From contig NC_013501.1 of assembly GCF_000024845.1 (NCBI RefSeq), positions 624,001-688,000 on the forward strand: 64,000 nucleotides of DNA. Direction: 5' to 3'. The translations under genes and the position numbers were made by a program. Positions within the stretch are counted from its first letter, which is position 1, and each line of letters opens with the position of its first letter. The DNA is from Rhodothermus marinus DSM 4252. Its GTDB lineage: Bacteria > Bacteroidota > Rhodothermia > Rhodothermales > Rhodothermaceae. Shown here piece by piece: positions 1 to 6,113 of this stretch. Below the pieces are notes generated by a model. That model ran no database searches, had not been told where the DNA came from, and saw nothing but the letters and a program-made list of their open reading frames with translations.

Positions 1-1
1 G

Positions 2-190
2 CCTCATCGTGGCTCCGATATTGACGTGGCCGTCTGGTCGGAACAGCCTATCGATCGGGAACGCTGGATTGCGCTGCGAGATGCGCTCGAGTCCGCGAAT
101 ATACTTTTCAGGGTAGATCTGGTCGATCTGTCGGAAGTGGATCCTGTTTTTCGTGAACGGGTGTTTCGGGAAGGAATACCATGGAACTGA
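2..190 (+). CDS. MNT-type nucleotidyltransferase, C-terminal part (cut by window edge)
   Basis: The gene enters from the left edge and about 62 residues are read to TGA at 188-190. The visible part opens with GSDIDVAV, the GS...DxD signature of minimal nucleotidyltransferases of the polymerase-beta fold, whose acidic residues bind metal and nucleotide. A further acidic strand, FRVDLVDL, fits the third carboxylate. Proteins of this size class are usually about 95-110 residues, so roughly a third is missing upstream. The last 10 bases overlap the start of the next frame, a HEPN/HI0074-like partner, the normal order in HI0073-HI0074 and MNT-HEPN pairs. In characterised MNT-HEPN toxin-antitoxin systems the MNT protein neutralises the HEPN protein by adding AMP; that role here is inference. 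Confidence 0.85.
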   Translation, partial: PHRGSDIDVAVWSEQPIDRERWIALRDALESANILFRVDLVDLSEVDPVFRERVFREGIPWN

Positions 191-594
191 ATCGGGTACA
201 GGAGCGCCCCGCCGTGGCGCGTCGTGCAGTGCGTACGCTTCAGGCGGTCCTTCAGGTGCAACCGGTCACCGACATTGTGCGCGATGCGGCTATTCAATGA
301 TTCGAATATTCGTTTGAAACAACCTGGAAAGCGGCGCAACGCTTTCTTCGCGTCTTTGAAGCGATCGAAGCGGCCTCGCCACGACAGGTGATTCGAGCAG
401 CTTTTCAGGCAGGATTGCTGGATGAACCGGAAGCGCGCCAGGCTCTTGCCATGTTGCAGGATCGTAATATGACCGTACACACCTATAACGAAGCGCTGGC
501 CCGGACGTTATTTGCCCGTCTGCAGGATTATGCGGCGCTCATGGATCGCTGGCTTCAGCGCATGGAGACCCGGCTGAACACGTCGTTTCTCTAA
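181..594 (+). pseudogene. HEPN / HI0074-like nucleotidyltransferase partner, interrupted by in-frame TGA
   Basis: From ATG at 181 the frame reads 39 codons, meets TGA at 298-300, then continues in the same frame with clear family sequence (FEYSFETTWKAAQRFL and onward) to TAA at 592-594, about 137 codons in all. In HI0074-like proteins the motif is RDxxIQRFEFxxExxWK; here it reads RDAAIQ-stop-FEYSFETTWK, so the stop sits exactly at the conserved arginine. A single C-to-T change of CGA to TGA explains it. The start overlaps the MNT gene by 10 bases, as in intact pairs. A remnant could restart at GTG 388 but would lack the first helices. The product is probably non-functional; a sequencing error is the alternative. 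Confidence 0.8.
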
Positions 595-668
595 AGGGGC
601 GGGATCCTTGGCACGGCTCCGGGCGTGTGGCCGACAGAACGGAGTAAGCGAGCTCAGTTATCGGACAC

Positions 669-1247
669 ATGGAAGCGCAGGATCGTATCAAGGCACAGCT
701 CATGGACGCGGCCGACCTGGACCGCACGCTCGAACGCATGGCCCGCCAGATTATCGAACGGGCGGCGCTCGACGCGGGCGGCGAGGAAAAGCTGGCGCTG
801 GTTGGCATGCAGACGCGCGGGGTGTATCTGGCGCGTCGTCTGCAGGAAAAGATCCGGAAGGCCGCCGGGCTGGAGGTGCCCGTCGGCATCCTCGACGTCA
901 CCCTGTACCGCGACGACGTGCGGCTGCGGGCGCATCAGCCCGTGGTGCGCCCCACACACATTCCCTTCGATGTGACGGGCCGTCATCTGGTGCTCATCGA
1001 CGACGTGATCTACACGGGCCGCACGGCGCGGGCCGCGCTCGATGCGCTCATGGACCTGGGGCGCCCGGCCGCTGTCTACCTGCTGGTGATGATCGACCGG
1101 GGGCTGCGCGAGCTACCCCTCTGCCCGGACATCGTCGGGCGCCAGGTGCCCACGCTGCCCGGCGAGGAGGTGCGCGTGCGCCTGCGTGAAGTGGACGACC
1201 GCGAGGGCGTCTGGCTCGTGGAGACCGCCTCCACCCCGACCCCGTAA
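669..1247 (+). CDS. pyrR: PyrR bifunctional regulator / uracil phosphoribosyltransferase
   Basis: A 192-residue type I phosphoribosyltransferase. The PRPP-binding loop VLIDDVIYTGRTARAAL lies at about residues 108-124, and the N-terminal LVGMQTRGVYLARRL segment matches the PyrR family. PyrR converts uracil plus PRPP to UMP and, in many bacteria, binds pyr mRNA to control attenuation. The length is usual (about 180 residues) with a slightly longer acidic C-terminus. ATG 669 is chosen because the family N-terminus begins a few residues later; no strong ribosome site is seen. No pyr biosynthesis gene is adjacent, so whether it regulates RNA or only salvages uracil cannot be told from here. Confidence 0.92.
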   Translation: MEAQDRIKAQLMDAADLDRTLERMARQIIERAALDAGGEEKLALVGMQTRGVYLARRLQEKIRKAAGLEVPVGILDVTLYRDDVRLRAHQPVVRPTHIPFDVTGRHLVLIDDVIYTGRTARAALDALMDLGRPAAVYLLVMIDRGLRELPLCPDIVGRQVPTLPGEEVRVRLREVDDREGVWLVETASTPTP

Positions 1248-1366
1248 TTTTTGGCCGGAATCTCAAAGAAACGAAGCCGCGCGCTCTGGATCTTTACGCG
1301 CCCCGCCACGTGTCGCCGAGTCGGCGGCACGAACTGTATTTTTTGAAGAACGGAAGCGAAACGGGA

Positions 1367-1729
1367 ATGACACGCTGGCAAAGTCTGGCGCGATGGATCG
1401 GACGCCTCGGGCTGCTGCTGATGCTTGCGGTGGCCGGGTGCGGCAAGGATGAGCCTTCGGAAAGCCCGGTAAAAGTCGAAGACTTTCGCTATCAGGAGCT
1501 GCCCGGCGGCACACGGATCGTGACCGGCGTGGTGCGCAACCTGACCGACCAGCCCCTCGCGAACCTGCAGCTCGAAATTGGCCTCTACGACCGCCACAAT
1601 CGACTGATCGGTACGATGCAGGTGCCCGTGCAGGACGTTCCGCCGAAAGGACGCAAACGTTTCCGGCAGCCGCTCGACACCGATCAGGACGTGCACGGGG
1701 CCCGTGTGCGCAGCGTGCTGGTGCTCTGA
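1367..1729 (+). CDS. Small lipoprotein with an FxLYD-like domain
   Basis: A 120-residue protein with a signal peptide ending in the lipobox LAVAGC; the lipidated cysteine is about residue 24. The mature part is a single beta-rich domain: GTRIVTGVVRNLTDQP followed by LEIGLYDRHNRLIGT matches the FxLYD pattern (a strand, an N-T turn, then lyD plus a glycine turn) found in many small secreted proteins of unknown role. ATG 1367 is preferred over an upstream GTG at 1310 because it places the signal peptide at the N-terminus. It ends 3 bases before gntK and may be cotranscribed with it. Function is unknown; location is probably the periplasmic face of a membrane. Confidence 0.75.
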   Translation: MTRWQSLARWIGRLGLLLMLAVAGCGKDEPSESPVKVEDFRYQELPGGTRIVTGVVRNLTDQPLANLQLEIGLYDRHNRLIGTMQVPVQDVPPKGRKRFRQPLDTDQDVHGARVRSVLVL

Positions 1730-1732
1730 GTT

Positions 1733-2236
1733 ATGGTGATCGTGGTCATGGGCGTCTCCGGCGCGGGCAAGACGACCGTGGGCCGCGCCCTGGCCGAAAC
1801 GCTCGGCTGGCCGTTCTACGACGGCGACGACTTTCACCCGCCGGCCAACATCGAAAAGATGCGCCGCGGTGTGCCGCTTACCGACGCCGACCGCAGGCCC
1901 TGGCTGGAGGCGCTCCAGGCGCTGATCGCGCGGCACCTGCAGGAAGGACGTCCGGCCGTCGTGGCCTGCTCGGCGCTGAAGCGCAGCTACCGCGACGTGC
2001 TGCGCCGCGCCGGCGAAGGCGTCCGGTTCGTCCACCTGGCGGCCGACTACGAGACGATCCGCCGACGGCTGGAAACGCGGCAGGGGCATTTCTTCGATCC
2101 GAAGCTGTTGCAGAGTCAGTTCGACGACCTCGAAGCGCCCGACGCCGACGAGGCGCTGATCCTCGAGGCCGCCCGACCCGTAAGCGCGCTGGTGCGCGCG
2201 ATCATCACGCGGTGGAATCTGCAGGGCCGTCGCTGA
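1733..2236 (+). CDS. gntK: Gluconokinase (GntK family)
   Basis: A 167-residue P-loop kinase that phosphorylates D-gluconate to 6-phosphogluconate with ATP. The Walker A motif GVSGAGKTT is at residues 7-15, followed by the family motifs FYDGDDFHPPANIEKM and GVPLTDADRRPWL, which set the gluconate pocket, and VVACSALKRSYRDVLR. Length is normal for the family. It faces a GntP-type permease whose stop codon lies only 4 bases away on the other strand, so transporter and kinase for the same substrate are paired convergently. No GntR-type regulator is seen nearby. Confidence 0.95.
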   Translation: MVIVVMGVSGAGKTTVGRALAETLGWPFYDGDDFHPPANIEKMRRGVPLTDADRRPWLEALQALIARHLQEGRPAVVACSALKRSYRDVLRRAGEGVRFVHLAADYETIRRRLETRQGHFFDPKLLQSQFDDLEAPDADEALILEAARPVSALVRAIITRWNLQGRR

Positions 2237-2240
2237 GCGG

Positions 2241-3581
2241 CTACACCACCAGGCTGAGCAGCAGCACCACGATCAGGCCGCTCACGCCGAGGATCGTTTC
2301 CAGCACGGTCCACACGCGGAGCGTGTCGGCCTCGGAGAGGTCCAGGTAGCGGCTCACCAGCCAGAAGCCCGAATCGTTCACGTGCGAGCAGGCCGTGGCC
2401 CCGGCGGCGATGGCGAGCGTGGTCAGGGCCAGCAGGGGCTGCGAATACGAGCCGGTTTGCACGACCGGCGCGATCAGTCCGGCGGCCGTCACCATCGACA
2501 CGGTGGCCGAGCCCTGTGCCACGCGGGCGGCCAGGGCGATCCCGAAGGCGAGCACCACCAGCGGAAGCCGGGAGGCGGCCAGTTGTTCGGCCAGCGCCTG
2601 CCCGACGCCGGTTTCGACGAGCACGCGGCTGAGCACCCCGCCCGCGCCGGTCACCAGCAGGATCAGGCCCACCGGCTCCAGCGCCTTCGAGGTGATCTGT
2701 TGCACGGTGCGCATCGGGTAGCCCAGCCGAACGCCCAGCAGGTAGCAGGCCAGCAGGGTGCCCAGCACGAGCGCCGTGAACGGGTGCCCGAGTAGCCGGA
2801 GCGGCGGCCGCAGGGCATGATCTTCGGGCAGGAAGGCCCCGGCCGCCGTGCCCATCAGGATCAGCGCCAGCGGCACCAGAATCACGCTCAGTGCCTGAAG
2901 GAACGAAGGCAGGGGGCGGGTTTCATCCGTCGCTTCGTCGAACAGATGGGCCGGGACGGGCACGTGCAGTCGGGCGGCCATCCAGCGCCCGAAGACGATC
3001 CCACCCAGCACGGTAGCGGGCAGGCCCACGATTGCGCCGAACAGCACGACCCAGCCCAGGTCGGCGCCCAGCAGGCCGGCCACGGCGACCGGTCCGGGCG
3101 TCGGCGGCACGAAACTGTGCGCCACGGCGATGCCGGCCGCCAGCGGGAGGGCGTAGTAGAGCAGCGAGCGCCCCGTGCGGTGCGCCAGGCTGTAGACGAG
3201 CGGCAGGAGCAGGATCAGCGCCACGTCGAAGAAGACCGGAATGGCCACCAGAAAGCCCGTCAGCGCCAGCGCCCAGGGGGCCCGGCGCTCGCCGAAGCGA
3301 TCGAGCAGCGAGCGGGCGATGCAGGCCGTGCCGCCGCTGTGCTGAAGCAGTTCCCCGATCATGGCGCCCAGCCCGATCACCACGGCGATGTAGCCCAATG
3401 TGCCGCCCATGCCCTCGCGCAGCACGTCGGCCACGCGCTCGGGCGGGATGCCGCCGAGCAGGGCCACGAGCAGGCTGGTCAGCAACAGCGCCACAAACGC
3501 ATGCAGGCGAACGAGCAGCACCAGTACGAGCAGCACGGCAACGGCCAGCAAAACCAGGCCGGTCAGGGCAAGTGTGTCCAT
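2241..3581 (-). CDS. gntP: Gluconate:H+ symporter, GntP family
   Basis: A 446-residue, very hydrophobic membrane protein with about 12-14 predicted membrane segments. Family features include the N-terminal repeat VALLLTSLLVALLGGIPPERV, the GYIAVVIGLGAMIGELLQHSGG segment, the FVPPTPGPVAVAGLLGAD loop and the C-terminal ACSHVNDSGFWLVSRY motif, all typical of GntP/GntT permeases that import gluconate or related sugar acids with protons. Full length. It converges on gntK with a 4-base gap. Close relatives transport fructuronate or idonate, but the neighbouring gluconokinase argues for gluconate. Confidence 0.92.
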   Translation of the reverse strand: MDTLALTGLVLLAVAVLLVLVLLVRLHAFVALLLTSLLVALLGGIPPERVADVLREGMGGTLGYIAVVIGLGAMIGELLQHSGGTACIARSLLDRFGERRAPWALALTGFLVAIPVFFDVALILLLPLVYSLAHRTGRSLLYYALPLAAGIAVAHSFVPPTPGPVAVAGLLGADLGWVVLFGAIVGLPATVLGGIVFGRWMAARLHVPVPAHLFDEATDETRPLPSFLQALSVILVPLALILMGTAAGAFLPEDHALRPPLRLLGHPFTALVLGTLLACYLLGVRLGYPMRTVQQITSKALEPVGLILLVTGAGGVLSRVLVETGVGQALAEQLAASRLPLVVLAFGIALAARVAQGSATVSMVTAAGLIAPVVQTGSYSQPLLALTTLAIAAGATACSHVNDSGFWLVSRYLDLSEADTLRVWTVLETILGVSGLIVVLLLSLVV

Positions 3582-3695
3582 GATCAGTGCAGCGCAGGTG
3601 AACCGAGGCGTTCCAAGATCGAAGCGCCCCCGCGCAAATGCAAGGGAAAGAAAAGCGCGGCGTGATCCGAAAAAGAAAACGAGCCGTGGCGAGGA

Positions 3696-4766
3696 TCAGG
3701 GCGCTGGCGACAGCACATGGCCGTCAGTAATGCACCAGACGCCGCGCTGAGCGGCCAGCGCCTGCACGTCGGTCGGAAGCGTCTCGCCGGCCACGGCGGC
3801 GATGACCGGCCGGTCGGTCGCCCGCGCCAGCGCCTGCGCCCGGTCCACGGCCCGGCGCACATCGTCTTCCGAAATCAGCCCGGAGACCTCGGCCACCAGG
3901 TACACGGTCTGGTCGTCGCGGCGGCCCTGCAGCACCAGATCGGCCAGGAGCAGGTCGCGCCGGTCCGCTTCGGTAAGGCGTCCGGCTTCCAGCGCTTCGT
4001 CCAGGAGCTGCACCAGATGCTCGCTGCTGAGCACCCGGATGCGCGACAGGATCGGCGCAAAGTAGGCGTGCGCCCGCTCCCGATAGCGACTTTCCAGAAA
4101 ACCACCCCAGACTTTCGACAGGCGGTCTTCGGTCTTTTCCAGTCGCTTTTCGACCCCGTCCAGCCGAATTTCGACGTGCTCCAGCCGCTTTTCCACCCGC
4201 TCCAGGCGCTTTTCGACGCGCTCCAGTCGGGCTTCGGTGCGCTGGAGGCGTTCTTCGGCTTTGCGCTGAGCTTCGATGAGTTGCGCGACGGTAGCCTCCA
4301 GGCGGTCGAGTCGTTCTTCGGCCTTGCGCTGGGCTTCGATGAGTTGTGCGACGGTAGCTTCCAGGCGGTCGAGCCGTTCTTCGGCGCGGCGGTGTGCTTC
4401 GACGAGCTGCGCGACAGTAGCCTCCAGGCGGTCGAGTCGTTCTTCGGCCTTGCGCTGGGCTTCGATGAGTTGTGCGACGGTGGCCTCCAGGCGGTCGAGC
4501 CGTTCTTCGACGTGCTGGAGTCGTTCTTCGGCCTTGCGCTGGGCTTCGACGAGTTGTGCGACGGTGGCCTCCAGGCGGTCGAGTCGTTCTTCGACGTGCT
4601 GGAGTCGTTCTTCGGCGCGGCGGTGTGCCTCGATGAGCTGCTGCACCAGTTCGGGTAGGCGGAGCAGTTCTTCGCTCAGGACGAGTCGGCGCAGCTCGGC
4701 CCGCCACTCCGGATGGGCCTCCAGGAGTCGGACAAGGTCGTGAAAGTCCTGAATTTCGAAAGGCAT
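3696..4766 (-). CDS. Coiled-coil protein with PD-(D/E)XK nuclease-like C-terminal domain
   Basis: A 356-residue protein in three parts. Residues 1-53 are a helical head (ELLRLPELVQQLIEAHRRAEE). Residues 54 to about 220 are a long coiled coil made of five near-identical modules around DRLEATVAQLIEAQ plus degenerate RLERVEK heptads. From about residue 230 there is a compact domain, with LLLADLVLQGRR...VYLVAEVS resembling the D...(D/E)xK strands of restriction-like nucleases and a final PVIAAVAGETLPTDVQALA strand-helix. The last position of the motif is serine, not lysine (EVS), so catalysis is uncertain. Similar proteins are common in thermophiles and cyanobacteria, often named DUF3782 or mislabelled poxvirus fusion protein. 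Function is unknown. It stands alone, transcribed away from the repeat array. Confidence 0.75.
   Translation of the reverse strand: MPFEIQDFHDLVRLLEAHPEWRAELRRLVLSEELLRLPELVQQLIEAHRRAEERLQHVEERLDRLEATVAQLVEAQRKAEERLQHVEERLDRLEATVAQLIEAQRKAEERLDRLEATVAQLVEAHRRAEERLDRLEATVAQLIEAQRKAEERLDRLEATVAQLIEAQRKAEERLQRTEARLERVEKRLERVEKRLEHVEIRLDGVEKRLEKTEDRLSKVWGGFLESRYRERAHAYFAPILSRIRVLSSEHLVQLLDEALEAGRLTEADRRDLLLADLVLQGRRDDQTVYLVAEVSGLISEDDVRRAVDRAQALARATDRPVIAAVAGETLPTDVQALAAQRGVWCITDGHVLSPAP
4251..4607 (-). repeat. In-frame tandem repeats encoding heptad coiled coil
   Basis: Five tandem modules, of 84, 84, 63, 63 and 63 bases, encode residues 54-172 of the coiled-coil protein. Each contains DRLEATVAQL followed by V/I-EA and an AEE end; the two longer ones add RLQHVEE. 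Module lengths are multiples of 21 bases (one heptad), so gain or loss keeps frame and coiled-coil phase. The near-identity of copies suggests recent duplication or gene conversion and likely length variation between strains. Confidence 0.85.
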
Positions 4767-4854
4767 GGCCTGTCGTTGAAGGACCTGTCGGCCCGCGAAA
4801 TACGCAGGCGCTGTCGGACGGTTTCAAGAAACGGTAGGGGCGTACCTGATGTAG

Positions 4855-5003
4855 GATCGCTGATTTACCGGTGCATGCGGGTACCACACCCCGTGTGGCG
4901 GACGTGATCCGGCGGGTATGATCGGGGCGGACACAGGGGTCCGCCCCTACGGGATAGGGAAAACGTCAGGGATCTGGTAGGGGCGCACCGTAGTGTGCGC
5001 CCG
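4855..5003. repeat. Intergenic palindromic repeat, long copy A
   Basis: This 149-base block recurs almost unchanged at 19222-19369. It holds several hairpins in a row: CCACACCCCGTGTGG, then GGGGCGGAC/GTCCGCCCC, then GGGCGCAC/GTGCGCCC preceded by GTAGG. It lies between the start of the coiled-coil gene and the pilin leader. No reading frame in it resembles a protein. It looks like a REP/MITE-type non-coding element; no terminal target duplication could be established by eye. Confidence 0.8.
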
Positions 5004-5007
5004 ATGG

Positions 5008-5182
5008 GTTCGGGTGGACACGATGGTCCGCCCCTACCGGATGTTGGGGTTACCGGTAGGGTGGACGTGATGGTCCGGCCTACCTGGGATGGTGGGTTGT
5101 GTTGTAGGGGCGCACCGTAGTGTGCGCCCCGGATTGTTTGGGATGGGCGCGATGTTCTGGGGTAAACAGCATGATGGCCGCC
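5008..5182. repeat. Degenerate array of the same palindromic units
   Basis: Downstream of copy A the two short units alternate again: GGTGGACACGATGGTCCGCC near 5013-5034, a variant GGTAGGGTGGACGTGATGG near 5056-5074, GGGCGCACCGTAGTGTGCGC near 5109-5128, and a decayed copy ending CCGCCCCTGCCGG near 5171-5183. The order of units suggests repeated duplication of one composite element followed by decay. No gene is seen here. Confidence 0.65.
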
Positions 5183-5505
5183 CCTGCCGGATGGGGACGC
5201 CGGGGGGCGATTCGTTTTGAACAGGGCCGGTTTCCTATCGTAACGCCCGGAAACGGCCGCTTTCGGTTCATACGGGCTTGAAAAACGCTTTTCCTGCTGG
5301 AACGGGCCTCCGGGGAAACAGGCCCGATACGTCTGGCATGGCGTGTGTACCCGACACCGATCGGCTTTCGGGAAGGTGTGCGGCCGGGCAGGGCGCGTAG
5401 CCCGGGGCATTTAAGCATCCGACGCGGCCGCCGATACTTCCCGGGAGACCTGTCCGGATGAAAACCCGAACCAACATCCATTAACCAAACCAACGGAGGC
5501 TCGTT
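5183..5505 (+). promoter_or_regulatory. Upstream region and leader of the pilin gene
   Basis: About 320 bases without a convincing gene. It contains a hairpin CGGGCCT-10-AGGCCCG near 5303-5326 and ends in a purine-rich leader with TTAACCAAACCAACGGAGG, giving a good Shine-Dalgarno site (GGAGG) 7 bases before ATG 5506. A near-copy of this leader precedes ATG 12483. A specific promoter could not be assigned with confidence. Confidence 0.45.
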
Positions 5506-6018
5506 ATGGGTCAGCAACAGCTTCTGCTCCTCGTGCTCGGCATGGTGATCGTCGGGATCGCCGTCGTTGCCGGCATTCAGGCCTTCTCGGAGGGGCGTCA
5601 GAAAGCCGCTACCGATGCGGCCGTGAGCGATGCGCTGCGTATCGCTACGGATATTCAAGCTTGGGTTTTGAAACCCAAAGCGTTTGGTGGTGGGGGCGGC
5701 AATGCTAACGGTCTTAATTTTCAGAAATTAGGATATCCTAAAAAGGAGGCAAGTGGAGTTTATGGATATGATGGGAGCACCCCTACCCAATATATAACAC
5801 CTAATGGGTGCTTTATCCTTTCAGGAAATGCTCTAGGTAGTACAGATCCTCTAAGTGCAAGCAATACTGTTGTAATCACAGCAAAGGAGACGTGCTCTTC
5901 AACAACCGAATATGCAAAGGTTACGATTAAGGGTACGAATGTGGATAATATCGAAACCGTTGTAAACACCTCCGGTACCGGTGGTGGTACCGGTGGTGGT
6001 ACCGGTGGTGGTATGTAA
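5506..6018 (+). CDS. Atypical pilin-like major subunit candidate (mosaic)
   Basis: A 170-residue protein. After M1-G2-QQQ it has one long hydrophobic helix (about residues 6-27, LLLLVLGMVIVGIAVVAGIQ), then an amphipathic segment (FSEGRQKAATDAAVSDALRIATDIQAWV) as in pilin stalk helices, then a small globular part with two cysteines (GCFIL, ETCSS) and a C-terminal tail of GTGG repeats. The canonical prepilin signature (G before F-T-L-I-E, with Glu5) is absent. The first 50 codons are GC-rich like the neighbours; from about 5655 to 5970 the DNA is AT-rich with codons such as tta, ata and aat that are rare elsewhere in the window. It has a strong GGAGG site and its own terminator, so it is probably highly expressed. 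Pilin identity rests on context and the N-terminal helix. Confidence 0.65.
   Translation: MGQQQLLLLVLGMVIVGIAVVAGIQAFSEGRQKAATDAAVSDALRIATDIQAWVLKPKAFGGGGGNANGLNFQKLGYPKKEASGVYGYDGSTPTQYITPNGCFILSGNALGSTDPLSASNTVVITAKETCSSTTEYAKVTIKGTNVDNIETVVNTSGTGGGTGGGTGGGM
5977..6012 (+). repeat. Three tandem 12-bp repeats at the pilin C-terminus
   Basis: ACCGGTGGTGGT occurs three times in a row, encoding TGGG units just before the final Met codon and the TAA. Exact short repeats like these can slip, so the tail length may vary between isolates. The secretin gene of the same cluster has a similar Gly/Thr-rich coding stretch. Confidence 0.9.
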
Positions 6019-6028
6019 GTCGTATTAC

Positions 6029-6065
6029 TCCGGCGGCGTCCCGGCGGGGGCGCCGCCGGATTTTT
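6029..6065 (+). terminator. Rho-independent terminator after the pilin gene
   Basis: A perfect 10-bp stem TCCGGCGGCG (6029-6038) / CGCCGCCGGA (6051-6060) is followed by TTTTT at 6061-6065. It starts 11 bases after the pilin stop and would separate abundant pilin mRNA from the downstream assembly genes. Confidence 0.9.
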
Positions 6066-6113
6066 CCCGCTCGAGAGCAGTTTCCCTGCCCGCCTTAGCC
6101 ATCTGAGGGTCGC

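Noticed and set aside
298..300. TGA as selenocysteine or programmed readthrough in the HEPN-like gene
   Set aside because: The family has Arg at this site, no selenocysteine homologue is known to me, and no SECIS-like hairpin is evident directly after the TGA. A CGA-to-TGA mutation is simpler.
1312..1345. Terminator between pyrR and the lipoprotein gene
   Set aside because: A CGCCG-AGT-CGGCG hairpin is present but the T-run lies about 11 bases away, so it is not a convincing rho-independent terminator.
4251..4607. Possible CRISPR array or minisatellite in the tandem repeats
   Set aside because: Units are contiguous without spacers, have lengths in multiples of 21 bases and encode heptad coiled coil in one frame.
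5008..5182. Small protein-coding gene in the repeat array
   Set aside because: Open frames on both strands consist of translated palindromes without start context or family resemblance.
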